Shown here: in pieces, positions 16,201 through 23,177 of the stretch
How the letters are laid out: each line of letters starts with the position of its first letter
How positions within the stretch are numbered: the stretch's first letter is position 1
From: Gammaproteobacteria bacterium
GTDB lineage: Bacteria; Pseudomonadota; Gammaproteobacteria; Xanthomonadales; Wenzhouxiangellaceae
Reading direction: 5' to 3'
Length of the DNA: 25,890 nucleotides
NCBI GenBank assembly: GCA_003561495.1
Contig: PWWM01000061.1
Coordinates: 1 to 25,890, forward strand
Notes under the pieces: generated by a model
The model's database searches: none
The model's input: only the letters and a program-made list of their open reading frames with translations
Told to the model about the DNA's origin: nothing
Translations under genes and position numbers: made by a program

Positions 16201-17033
16201 TCAATCAGGCCGGGCACCTCGACTGACTCGCGCGTCCAGTGTCTGAGGGTGTGTCCATCCCGATCCAGTTGATAGAGACCGTGGCTGAGTGTGCCGACCC
16301 AGAGGTATTGATCATCGGCGACGGCCAGGTGAATCTCGGCATCGTCGTTGTCGAGGGTGGCCAGCAATTCGGGATGCTGCTGGTCGAGGGCCCATTTCTT
16401 GAGTCGAGGACCGTCGGCCAGCAGCAATCGATCATCGTTGAGGGTCTTGAGCAGGCTGACCGGCGCATCGAAGGCTTGGGCGCTTTGAAAGGTTCCGTTG
16501 TCGCTATCCAGCCATTGAAGATGGCCGGTTTCGGTCCGCACCCAGACACGGTCATAGGCGTCAACCATCACCCGGTCCAGGGCATTCGAAGCCAGTCCAT
16601 GTGATTCGACCGTGTAACGGCTGAAGCGTGAGCTGATCGGATCAAACCGATTGAGTCCACCGGACTGGGTGGCGACCCAGAGGTGTTCCTCGCCATCGAT
16701 GGCAAGATCGACGATATAGCTGTCGGACAGCGAATCCGGGTCGACCGGATCCATCCGGAAAACCCGCATGTCATTGCCATCGAAGCGATTGAGACCGTCC
16801 TGGGTGCCCAGCCAGATGAATCCCTGCCGGTCCTGAATCATGGTGCGCACGGTTGCCTGCGACAACCCTTGGGCGACCCCGATCTGGCGAAAGCGGACAT
16901 CGTCCGCCCCCGGCGCTGCGGCATGCGCCAGGAGGCTCAGTGGCATGATCCAGAGCATGGCCAGGAGCACAACAGAGCCGACCGACCCCCATCGGCAGTA
17001 ACGCTTCAGATGTGAAACGGCTGCATGTTGCAC
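13224..17033 (-). CDS. Large sensor histidine kinase with periplasmic two-component regulator propeller
   Basis: This is about 1269 residues from the GTG at 17033. The frame also offers a GTG at 17126, which would overlap the divergent argF' start by 9 bp, and a TTG at 17063. None has a good ribosome-binding site, so the start is uncertain. A hydrophobic signal or anchor segment (SVVLLAMLWIMPLSLLAHAAA) precedes about 14 propeller blades of the Reg_prop type, seen as repeated W(V/L)GT..GL.R and D..G.(I/L)WVG motifs. A Y_Y_Y domain follows, then a transmembrane helix (IALYVLAAGLLILAAAW). The cytoplasmic part has a PAS fold ending in SGTTRDIS, a coiled coil, a HisKA H-box with H1035 (AGIAHEINTPLG), and an ATPase domain with the N box (NLIMNSL), DDGKGMP and GSGLGL. 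There is no C-terminal receiver or DNA-binding domain, so a separate response regulator is needed. The ligand is unknown; such propellers often sense extracellular or periplasmic compounds. Confidence 0.9.
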   Translation of the reverse strand: MQHAAVSHLKRYCRWGSVGSVVLLAMLWIMPLSLLAHAAAPGADDVRFRQIGVAQGLSQATVRTMIQDRQGFIWLGTQDGLNRFDGNDMRVFRMDPVDPDSLSDSYIVDLAIDGEEHLWVATQSGGLNRFDPISSRFSRYTVESHGLASNALDRVMVDAYDRVWVRTETGHLQWLDSDNGTFQSAQAFDAPVSLLKTLNDDRLLLADGPRLKKWALDQQHPELLATLDNDDAEIHLAVADDQYLWVGTLSHGLYQLDRDGHTLRHWTRESVEVPGLIDNQVRSLMMDRHGALWVGTLAGLSRIEPDRQQVRHWHHDPSDPLGINGARIVSLLEDDSGLIWVGSWTGGASVHDPQTSAFVLFRNRPDQPLSLPGNAVPSVRENPDGTLWVAVLDVGGLVHFDPDHGVLEWYQHDPDQPDGLPHRMVGSVLRDGDDHLLVGTLGGGLVRLNIDEGTFERVVNDPQLDVSRTARVEHLQRASDGSVWVTTIGNGIYKRCATCEGFRNFRPDPENPRSLPDSEVNGILETEDGTIWVATRRQGLARFQPEFGGFEHFPAAGNEAGLRHNSVTGMYQARDGTVWMGTQGGGVHRLDGTDPKPSFTVVGRADGLDADAIGEIAEDRKGRIWVSSTSGLSRIEPETLKVENFPFVDGYSGAGFFIGSIDRHWPGHVWFGGIRGLVRVDLDLVTDVDQRLEVVMTDLLLLNQPIRPGSRRELPRSLAATERLTLPHDRGLITLEFVAPGTLRNRHNLRYSYRLLGLGDEWIETSPERAFASFTALPVGDYTLQVRAGIRPGEWGPITELDLDILPPRWRDTPAIALYVLAAGLLILAAAWRIHLGLARRHNAQREIAASRQRLRMALWGSRDELWEADTRTSSLVRENRMDRSFEDDDTVHMTLEEFWDSIHPDDVEELKRDYIAHVKGQTDYFEAEFRGRTNPETPWRWMLSRGRITERDAQGRALRLSGTTRDISHLKETEEKLRRLNEELESRVSQRTRELEQSNETLQKTLTELQQAQRYLVQSEKMAALGGLVAGIAHEINTPLGVSVTAASHLESETRKFQKSLEQDESPDPQRVTAFAGIAGQSGQMILRNLRRADELVKSFKQVAVDQASEQRRTFQLDGYVDEILTSLHPELKRNRHHIELQVPDGVVLDTYPGALYQVLVNLIMNSLTHAWEPDENGTIHIGATVNGENVRLIYQDDGKGMPEEVADQMFDPFFTTRRGQGGSGLGLHIVYNLVTRVLGGDIEVDTSPGKGLRFEIVIPRIVPNGPS

Positions 17034-17117
17034 GCGCCAAAGATAGCGTGAAACTCGTCTCAAGTCGACTCGGCAAGGTGCATAATGAAACTTTGCCCTT
17101 TCAATTCCGGAGTCGGT

Positions 17118-18128
17118 ATGCGCCACTTTCTCTCAACACAAGACTGGTCTCGCGCAGATCTGCAATCATTGCTGGACCGCGCGGCCAAGTTGCGAGACAC
17201 ACCGATTGGTGAGCCCTTGAAAGGCCGCACGATCGCCTTGCTGTTTCTCAATCCGTCGATGCGCACTCGCACCTCTTTCGAGATCGGCGCCTTTCAACTG
17301 GGCGCCCATGCCGTGATCCTCGAGCCCGGCAAGGCGGCCTGGGGCATCGAGTTCGAGCCGGGCGTGGTCATGGACGGTGAAGCCGAGGAACACATTGCCG
17401 AGGTTGCCGGCGTGTTGTCGCGCTATTGCGACGCGATCGGTTTGCGCGCCTTTCCACTGTTCAAGGACTGGTCGATCGATCGCCAGGACCGGGTGATCAA
17501 GGCCCTTGCCGAGCATGCTTCGGTGCCGGTGATCAACATGGAAACCATCGTTCACCCGTGCCAGGAACTGGCCCTGATGCGCACCCTACAGGATCACATT
17601 GGCCAGCCCGACGGCAGGAAATTCGTGCTCACCTGGACCTGGCATCCGCGCCCGCTCAATACCGCCGTGGCCAACTCGGCGCTGCTGATCGCCAGCAAGT
17701 TCGGCCTCAATATCACCATGCTGATCCCCGACGATGCCTACCTGCTCGATGAGAAATTCATGGATGCCGCTCACTACCAGGCCGAGGATGCCGGCGGCAG
17801 CGTGGAAACCACCACCGACATCGAGTCGGCGTACACGGGCGCCGATTTCGTCTATGCCAAAAGCTGGGGCGCATTGCCCTTTTATGGCCGCCCCGAGGCA
17901 GAAGCGAAACTTCGCGAGCCGTACAGGCATTTCATGGTCGACGAGCAGAAAATGGCGTTGACCAACCAGGCGCGATTCAGCCACTGCTTGCCGCTACGTC
18001 GAAACATCAAGGCCACGGATGCGGTCATGAATGCCGACTACTGTGTCGCCCTGGACGAGGCCGAAAATCGGTTGCATGTACAAAAAGCGTTGCTGGTTGA
18101 ATTACTGGGTGGCTCTTCACCCGGGTGA
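17118..18128 (+). CDS. argF': N-acetylornithine carbamoyltransferase
   Basis: This is a 336-residue cytoplasmic enzyme transferring carbamoyl from carbamoyl phosphate to N-acetyl-L-ornithine in arginine synthesis. The ATG at 17118 has GGAG five bases upstream; the frame also opens at 17085, which is less likely. The carbamoyl-phosphate site SMRTRTSFE (47-55), HPCQE (146-150), KSWGALP (248-254) and HCLPLRRN (289-296) are present. The surrounding sequence (FLSTQDWSRADL, GKAAWGIEFEPGVVMDGEAEEHIAEVA) follows the Xanthomonas acetylornithine enzyme rather than classical OTC. K298, just after HCLPLRRN, is the probable counterpart of the carboxylated lysine described there. A CATAAT at 17081-17086 could be its -10. 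A 12-bp palindrome (TCACCCGGGTGA) covers the stop codon. No other arg gene is in the window. Confidence 0.9.
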   Translation: MRHFLSTQDWSRADLQSLLDRAAKLRDTPIGEPLKGRTIALLFLNPSMRTRTSFEIGAFQLGAHAVILEPGKAAWGIEFEPGVVMDGEAEEHIAEVAGVLSRYCDAIGLRAFPLFKDWSIDRQDRVIKALAEHASVPVINMETIVHPCQELALMRTLQDHIGQPDGRKFVLTWTWHPRPLNTAVANSALLIASKFGLNITMLIPDDAYLLDEKFMDAAHYQAEDAGGSVETTTDIESAYTGADFVYAKSWGALPFYGRPEAEAKLREPYRHFMVDEQKMALTNQARFSHCLPLRRNIKATDAVMNADYCVALDEAENRLHVQKALLVELLGGSSPG

Positions 18129-18160
18129 TGGTTGGCTGGGTAGAAATGCGAGGTTGATGC

Positions 18161-18168
18161 GCTATACT
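18161..18168 (+). promoter_or_regulatory. Candidate sigmaS-type -10 element upstream of proV
   Basis: GCTATACT lies about 100 bp before the proV start in the 141-bp gap after argF'. It matches the extended CTATACT -10 preferred by stationary-phase sigmaS, and no convincing -35 exists at 16-18 bp. This is consistent with an osmotic-stress transporter, but it rests on one short element. Confidence 0.35.
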
Positions 18169-18269
18169 GGAGTTGCTTCAACACGGGGATTGAATATCCG
18201 CTATTTCACAATTCCAGGCCGCGTTGCCGGTGGTGTGCCCGAGGTCTCATTGACATTCGGAGGTCGCCA

Positions 18270-19562
18270 ATGATTCGCGCCGAAGGTGTCACCAAGATCT
18301 TTGGGCCGGATGGCGAATCCATCTTGCCGCTGCTCGAGCAAGGCAAAACCAAGGACGAAATTCAGGCCGAGACCGGCCACGTGGTCGGCGTCAGGGATGC
18401 CAACTTCGAGATCGAGGCCGGCGAGGTCTTCTGCATCATGGGGCTGTCCGGCAGCGGCAAATCGACTCTGATTCGCTGCATCAATCGACTGATTGAACCG
18501 ACCGCCGGGCGCATTTTTCTCAACGACGGGGACAACGGCGAACGCGAGATCACCGCCATGGACGATGCCGAGTTGCGCGAACTGCGCAAGCGTGACATGA
18601 GCATGGTGTTCCAGCACTTCGCCCTTTTTCCTCATCGCACGGTGCTGGCCAACACCGTGTACGGACTGGAGATCCAGCGTCGCAGTGCCGAGGAAAGCCG
18701 GAAAATCGGTCTCAGGGTGCTTGATATGGTCGGTCTGGGTGAATGGGCGCAGTCCTATCCCCACGAACTCTCCGGCGGCATGCAGCAACGCGTCGGGCTG
18801 GCCCGGGCGCTGGCCACCGAGGCCAGGGTATTGTTGATGGACGAGCCGTTCTCGGCGTTGGATCCGCTCATCAAGGTCAACATGCAGCAGGAGCTGGTGC
18901 GTATCCAGAAAGACCTGGAGCGCACCATCCTGTTCATTACCCATGATCTCGATGAAGCGATGCGCATCGGGGATCAGATCGCCATCATGGATGCTGGCCA
19001 AGTGGTGCAGATCGGCAATCCCGAAGAAATCCTGATCAACCCGAAGACGGAATACGTGGCCAATTTTGTCGAGCACGCCGACCCGACCGGCGTTCTGACC
19101 GCGGGCACCATCGCGTTGAACTTCAATGATGATCAATTCAAGCGTGTCGAAGACAGTGGTGAGTTGATCTATTTCGTTCGCCGTAGTGATCCCGAAGGCG
19201 CCCGCTTCGGTGTTGATCGCGACGATCGGCTACAGGCCGTCGTTCCGGCCGGCCACCGAGAGCGTGTGGAGCTTGTCGGCCTCGATGACATCGCCGACCG
19301 GGCTGATGAGATGGCAAGCACTGGCCGACGTGATGATCTGGCGTTGCGTTGTGATGAAAAAGCGGTGTTGCGCACGGTGCTCAAGGGTCGTTCCTGCTCG
19401 ACGGTGCCGACCGTGGTTACCGATGCCGACGGGCGGTTGCAGGGCATCATCGATGAGCCCGAGCTGATCCGCGGCATTCTGGACAAGAAGGGGCACAGGG
19501 AGCAGGCCGACAGTAACGGGGCTGGCCCGGAGCCGGCTTCAGGAGGAGAGTCGAAGCCATGA
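18270..19562 (+). CDS. proV: Glycine betaine/proline ABC transporter ATP-binding subunit (ProV type)
   Basis: This is a 430-residue peripheral membrane ATPase of the osmoprotectant importer. The ATG has a perfect GGAGG six bases upstream. An N-terminal extension typical of the ProV/OpuAA group (LLEQGKTKDEIQAETGHVVGV) precedes Walker A G58-LSGSGKST. The Q-loop is Q115, the signature LSGGMQQ is at 167-173, Walker B LLMDEP at 188-193 and the H-loop H225. The DPLIKVNMQ segment after Walker B is characteristic of this subfamily. The C-terminal region (about 270-405) is CBS-like, clearest at VPTVVTDADGRLQGIID. In OpuA-type systems CBS domains sense ionic strength; in ProV their role is less settled. 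The stop overlaps the permease start by 4 bp (ATGA), so expression is coupled. Confidence 0.95.
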   Translation: MIRAEGVTKIFGPDGESILPLLEQGKTKDEIQAETGHVVGVRDANFEIEAGEVFCIMGLSGSGKSTLIRCINRLIEPTAGRIFLNDGDNGEREITAMDDAELRELRKRDMSMVFQHFALFPHRTVLANTVYGLEIQRRSAEESRKIGLRVLDMVGLGEWAQSYPHELSGGMQQRVGLARALATEARVLLMDEPFSALDPLIKVNMQQELVRIQKDLERTILFITHDLDEAMRIGDQIAIMDAGQVVQIGNPEEILINPKTEYVANFVEHADPTGVLTAGTIALNFNDDQFKRVEDSGELIYFVRRSDPEGARFGVDRDDRLQAVVPAGHRERVELVGLDDIADRADEMASTGRRDDLALRCDEKAVLRTVLKGRSCSTVPTVVTDADGRLQGIIDEPELIRGILDKKGHREQADSNGAGPEPASGGESKP

Positions 19563-20461
19563 CCGAATTGCTTGAATTTCTGCGCCAGTTGTTCACTGAT
19601 CCGTTCGGACTGCTGGACATTCCGGTGCGTGAATGGGTGACCGATGCAGTCAACTGGATCGTGCGCACCTTCCGCGATTTTTTCCGCAGCTACATCAGTC
19701 CGCCGGTGCGCGGGGTGATGGAGTTGTTCCAGTGGGCACTGAGTTCGGTGCCGCCGCTGGTATTCCTTGCGCTCGCCTATGTCATCGCCTGGCGGGCAGC
19801 CTCCTGGCGTGTTGCGGTGTTCACCGTCATCGCTTTTGCCTTCATCGGTTTCATGGGTGTCTGGGACCAGATGATCATCACCCTGTCACTGATTGCTTCG
19901 GCGGTTTTCTTCTGCATTCTGATCGGCCTGCCCATTGGCATCCTGTGCTCGCGCAGTGACTGGTTTTACACGCTGGTGCGGCCGGTGCTCGACATCATGC
20001 AGACCACGCCGCCGTTTGTGTATCTGATTCCGGCGGTCATGCTGTTCAGCATCGGCAATGTGCCCGGTCTGATCGCGACCATCATCTTCGCCATGCCGCC
20101 GATGATCCGCCTGACCAACCTGGGTATTCGACAGGTGGAGACGCAGTACATCGAGGCGGCCGTCGCATTTGGTTCGAGACCGCGCGAAATTCTCTGGAAG
20201 GTCCAGGTGCCGCTGGCCTTGCCGACCATCATGGCCGGCATCAACCAGACCATCATGTTGTCGCTGTCGATGGTCGTGATCGCCGCCATCATCGGCGCCG
20301 GTGGGCTGGGGCTTGAGGTCTATGCCGGTCTCGAGCGGCTCAACATCGGCCAGGCGTTTGTCGGTGGCATCGCCATCGTACTGCTGGCCATGGTGCTCGA
20401 CAGGGTGACCCAGGGCCTGGGTGAGAAGGGGCCGGCCAGTCGAGCCAAGCGCTCCGAGTAA
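19559..20461 (+). CDS. proW: Glycine betaine/proline ABC transporter permease (ProW type)
   Basis: This is a 300-residue inner-membrane protein. It starts in the ATGA overlap with proV, with GGAGGAG upstream. An amphipathic N-terminal segment of about 60 residues is followed by several transmembrane helices, from about residue 60 to 285. The cytoplasmic EAA loop that docks on the ATPase is clear (EAAVAFGSRPREILWKVQVPLALPTI). The motifs QTTPPFVYLIP, MPPMIRLTNLGIRQV and GAGGLGLEVYAGLER are typical of ProW/OpuAB permeases. It is slightly shorter than E. coli ProW because the N-terminal tail is shorter. The binding-protein gene follows after a 223-bp structured spacer. Confidence 0.94.
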   Translation: MTELLEFLRQLFTDPFGLLDIPVREWVTDAVNWIVRTFRDFFRSYISPPVRGVMELFQWALSSVPPLVFLALAYVIAWRAASWRVAVFTVIAFAFIGFMGVWDQMIITLSLIASAVFFCILIGLPIGILCSRSDWFYTLVRPVLDIMQTTPPFVYLIPAVMLFSIGNVPGLIATIIFAMPPMIRLTNLGIRQVETQYIEAAVAFGSRPREILWKVQVPLALPTIMAGINQTIMLSLSMVVIAAIIGAGGLGLEVYAGLERLNIGQAFVGGIAIVLLAMVLDRVTQGLGEKGPASRAKRSE

Positions 20462-20502
20462 TCCGAAAAACGCGAGCAATCTGGCCATGAAGGGAGGGTC
20501 GC

Positions 20503-20643
20503 ATGAAACGCACCCGGGTCTTTGTTAGGCTAATGCTCAAAGGTCGTCAAAAGGAAAATTGGCGTTTGCGACTGCGCTCGACCGGCTCTTCACGGGCCGA
20601 GTCGACGAAGATGGGCCATTGGGGCTTTAGTTCCCGCGCCTGA
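20503..20643 (+). CDS. Possible 46-residue basic peptide in the proW-proX spacer
   Basis: The ATG at 20503 is preceded by GGGAGGG four bases upstream, among the strongest ribosome-binding sites in the window, and the frame runs 46 codons to TGA. The product (MKRTRVFVRLMLKGRQK..., ending GFSSRA) is rich in Arg and Lys and has no membrane helix; I do not recognise it. Codon usage is less GC-biased than in its neighbours. It overlaps the 20578-20605 hairpin. It may be a real small protein, a leader peptide coupling ribosome movement to the hairpin, or a chance frame. Confidence 0.35.
   Translation: MKRTRVFVRLMLKGRQKENWRLRLRSTGSSRAESTKMGHWGFSSRA
20578..20605 (+). promoter_or_regulatory. Stable RNA hairpin between proW and proX
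   Basis: The arm TCGACCGGCTC (20578-20588) pairs with GGGCCGAGTCGA (20594-20605) around a 5-base loop, giving 11 base pairs with one bulged A and one G-U. No T-tract follows, so it is not a simple intrinsic terminator. A hairpin at this place could protect the 3' end of processed proVW mRNA or set the ratio of permease to binding protein. Confidence 0.6.
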
Positions 20644-20684
20644 CTTCTATTCGATTTTCCGCCAACATGGGAGAAGTACAAGCC

Positions 20685-21731
20685 ATGCGAAACCGAACTC
20701 TGTTCAATCATCTCTGCTACGCCGGCCTGGCCCTGGTCCTGGCTGTCGGCGCCACGTTCACCCTGGCCGGTCAGGCCAAGGCAGCCGCAGGTGACCAACC
20801 CGGAGAAGGTGTCACCGTGCGCCCGGCGGTTGCGACCTGGACCTCCGCGGTGCCGGTAAGCTGGGCGTTCATCGAACTGCTCGAGGAACTGGGCTACAAC
20901 GTTGCCAGTCCGACCTCGCTGTCGAATCCGGTCGCCTACCTGGCCATTTCCGAGGGCGACATCGATTACTGGCCGAACGGCTGGTTTCCGCTGCACAATG
21001 CGCAGCTGCCCGATAATTTTGCCGAAGTCGGCGAAATGTTCGATCCACTCTGCACCGCCTGCGGTATCCAGGGTTACCTTGCCGATGCGCAGACGGTCTC
21101 GAAGCATGGCATGAGCGGCATCATGGACATTGTCGAAAACGAAGAACTGCGCGCCTTGTTCGACCATACCGGTGACGGTCGCGCCGAACTTTATGGCTGC
21201 CCGCCTGGCTGGGGCTGCCACGAGGGCATCAACGCGATGCTCGACAAGTTCGAACTGCGCGACTACATCAATCACGTCGATGCCGGCTACTCCGCCAATT
21301 TCGCAGAAGTGGTAACGCGGATCGAAGGCGGTGAGTCCACCCTGTATTACACCTGGGGTCCGAGCGCCTGGTTGCTGGCGCTGACGCCGGGTGAAGAAGT
21401 GATGTGGGTCAACGCTCCGGGAATTGTCGAGGACGAGGCCGAGCGGGCCGAAGGCGTCGAGGGCGCCGCATCCGACCCGATCGACATGGGCTTTATCGCC
21501 GCTGATATCCAGGTGACGGCCAACAGCGAGTTTCTTGCAAACAACCCTGCGGCCGCCGAATTGTTCCGCCACGTTCGCTTGCCGCTGGAGTGGATCAGTG
21601 AGGTCGATGCTCGTATTGGCGAGGAGGATCTCACCGATCGCGAAGTTCGGCCGCTGGTCCGCGAATGGATCGACGCCAACCGCGACCAGGTCGATGAGTG
21701 GCTGGCCGCGGCCCGCGCCGCTGCGAACTGA
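20685..21731 (+). CDS. proX: Glycine betaine/proline ABC transporter substrate-binding protein (ProX type)
   Basis: This is a 348-residue periplasmic protein. An upstream in-frame ATG (20667) lacks a ribosome-binding site, while the ATG at 20685 has GGGAG upstream and opens a clear signal peptide (MRNRTLFN..., cleavage probably after AKA, residue 33). The mature sequence follows E. coli ProX closely. The betaine-cage tryptophans have counterparts W100 (PNGWFPLH), W176 (PPGWGC) and W224 (YYTWGPSAW). The disulfide pair is matched by C172 and C178 in GCPPGWGC, and the NTGDGKADL-type loop is present as HTGDGRAEL. An additional CTAC pair (C123/C126) is unlike the E. coli protein. It delivers compatible solutes to ProW/ProV. 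A strong terminator lies 72 bp after the stop. Confidence 0.95.
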   Translation: MRNRTLFNHLCYAGLALVLAVGATFTLAGQAKAAAGDQPGEGVTVRPAVATWTSAVPVSWAFIELLEELGYNVASPTSLSNPVAYLAISEGDIDYWPNGWFPLHNAQLPDNFAEVGEMFDPLCTACGIQGYLADAQTVSKHGMSGIMDIVENEELRALFDHTGDGRAELYGCPPGWGCHEGINAMLDKFELRDYINHVDAGYSANFAEVVTRIEGGESTLYYTWGPSAWLLALTPGEEVMWVNAPGIVEDEAERAEGVEGAASDPIDMGFIAADIQVTANSEFLANNPAAAELFRHVRLPLEWISEVDARIGEEDLTDREVRPLVREWIDANRDQVDEWLAAARAAAN

Positions 21732-21742
21732 GAACCCAAAAA

Positions 21743-21762
21743 TGACCGCGGCCTGACCGCGG
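21743..21762. repeat. Direct repeat TGACCGCGG x2 (self-complementary core)
   Basis: TGACCGCGG at 21743-21751 recurs at 21754-21762, two bases apart. Each contains the palindrome CCGCGG, so the pair can also fold into a short hairpin just after the proX stop. A second small hairpin (TCGCCC/GGGCGA) follows at about 21779-21796, ahead of the main terminator. Confidence 0.6.
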
Positions 21763-21803
21763 AAATCTCTGAGGTCCCATCGCCCCTGGTGGGCGAATGA
21801 TCG

Positions 21804-21845
21804 AAATCGGCCAGACCGGGTTGTTCGGGCTGGCCGATTTTTCTT
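21804..21845 (+). terminator. Intrinsic terminator of proVWX
   Basis: The perfect 11-bp stem AAATCGGCCAG (21804-21814) / CTGGCCGATTT (21830-21840), with a 15-base loop, runs into TTTTTCTT. This is a textbook rho-independent terminator. It also lies inside the 5' extension of the phaZ frame, which argues for the downstream phaZ start. Confidence 0.92.
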
Positions 21846-21913
21846 ACCCGGATCGTAAATCGCATGAGAACCTGCTATGGTGCAGTGCATTATTCCCGCC
21901 CATGGTTGTGATC

Positions 21914-23155
21914 ATGCTGTACCAGTTCTACGAATTCCAGCGCTCGCTGATCAGCCCGTTCAGCATCTGGGCGGAGGCCACCGCGCGCAGCTTTTCCCTG
22001 CCTGGCAGCGCGCTGTCGAAGTGGCCCGGCGCCGAGCGTGTGGCGGCCGCCTACGAACTCATGCACCGCCTGGGCAAGGACTACACCAAACCCGAGTTCG
22101 GCATCCACTCGGTCACCGCCCACGGCCACGAAGTGCCGGTGGTGCAGTTACAGGCCTTGGGACTGCCGTTCTGCAACTTGCTGCGCATGAAGCGCTACAC
22201 CGACGACCCGCAGACCATCGCCGACCTCAAGGAAGATCCGGTTGTGCTGATCGTCGCCCCGCTGTCGGGCCACCACGCCACGCTGCTGCGCGACACCGTG
22301 CGCACCATGCTGCCGGAGCACAAGGTTTACATCACCGACTGGATCGACGCGCGCATGGTGCCGGCCGCAGCCGGGCCATTCGGCCTGCATGACTATGTCA
22401 ACTACATACAGACCTTCATCCGCCATATCGGTGCTGGGAATCTGCATGTCATGGCTGTGTGTCAGCCGGTGGTGCCGGTACTGGCCGCGATCTCGCTGAT
22501 GGCCGCGCGCGGCGAGCCCACCCCGGCCAGCATGACCCTGATGGGCGGCCCGGTGGATGCGCGGGTCAGCGCCACCGGAGTCAACGACCTGGCCGAAACC
22601 CGGTCGATGCGCTGGTTCAGCGCCAATCTCGTCCACCCCGTGCCCATGCACTATCCGGGCGCGGGTCGACGTGTCTACCCCGGTTTCATGCAGCACGCCG
22701 GCTTCATGGCGATGAACCCGCGCCGCCACGTCACTTCGCACTGGGACTTCTACAAGCAGCTGATTACCGGTGACCTCGAGGACGCCGAAGCCCACCGCAA
22801 GTTCTACGATGAGTATAACGCTGTGCTCGACATGCCCGGCGAGTACTACCTCGACACCGTGCGCATCGTGTTCAAGGACTACCTGCTGCCTCGCGGTGAG
22901 TGGTCAATCGAAGGCGAGCCGGTCGACCCGTCCCGGATTACCGACACGCGACTGCTGACCATCGAGGGCGAAAACGACGACATCTCCGGGCTGGGCCAGA
23001 CTCGCGCGGCGCACCATCTTTGTACAGGGTTGCCGGATGACGCCCGAGAGCATTACGAGGTGCCCAAGGCTGGCCACTACGGCATTTTCAGCGGCCGGCG
23101 CTGGCGCACCCAGGTCTATCCACAGGTGCGCGACTTTATCCGCAGGCGAAGTTGA
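21914..23155 (+). CDS. phaZ: Intracellular polyhydroxybutyrate depolymerase
   Basis: This is a 413-residue cytoplasmic enzyme hydrolysing stored poly(3-hydroxybutyrate) granules. The frame is open from 21797, but that segment contains the proVWX terminator. The ATG at 21914 gives the family N-terminus (MLYQFYEFQRSLISPF) and places the catalytic residues at C183 (AVCQPVV), D355 (GENDD) and H388 (AGHYG). These are the numbers I recall for the Ralstonia eutropha PhaZ1 Cys-Asp-His triad. The nucleophile is cysteine instead of the serine of extracellular depolymerases. There is no signal peptide, as expected for the intracellular type. The ribosome-binding site is weak. No phaC, phasin or phaR gene is nearby, so the granule-synthesis genes are elsewhere. 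Confidence 0.93.
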   Translation: MLYQFYEFQRSLISPFSIWAEATARSFSLPGSALSKWPGAERVAAAYELMHRLGKDYTKPEFGIHSVTAHGHEVPVVQLQALGLPFCNLLRMKRYTDDPQTIADLKEDPVVLIVAPLSGHHATLLRDTVRTMLPEHKVYITDWIDARMVPAAAGPFGLHDYVNYIQTFIRHIGAGNLHVMAVCQPVVPVLAAISLMAARGEPTPASMTLMGGPVDARVSATGVNDLAETRSMRWFSANLVHPVPMHYPGAGRRVYPGFMQHAGFMAMNPRRHVTSHWDFYKQLITGDLEDAEAHRKFYDEYNAVLDMPGEYYLDTVRIVFKDYLLPRGEWSIEGEPVDPSRITDTRLLTIEGENDDISGLGQTRAAHHLCTGLPDDAREHYEVPKAGHYGIFSGRRWRTQVYPQVRDFIRRRS

Positions 23156-23177
23156 ACGGCCAGTAGAAGCGCCCGAA

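Noticed and set aside
15342..16226. 294-codon plus-strand frame within the sensor kinase
   Set aside because: It is a mirror of the propeller repeats on the other strand. Repetitive shadow frames are expected there.
18117..18128. Palindrome TCACCCGGGTGA at the argF' stop as a terminator
   Set aside because: It has no loop and no T-tract. The CACCCGGGT word also occurs near 11604 and 20510, and CCCGGGT is common in GC-rich DNA, so a shared regulatory motif is not supported.
20547..21890. 447-codon minus-strand open frame over proX
   Set aside because: The plus strand encodes a full ProX with all key residues and a terminator; the antisense frame is a shadow with Gly/Arg/Ala-biased composition.
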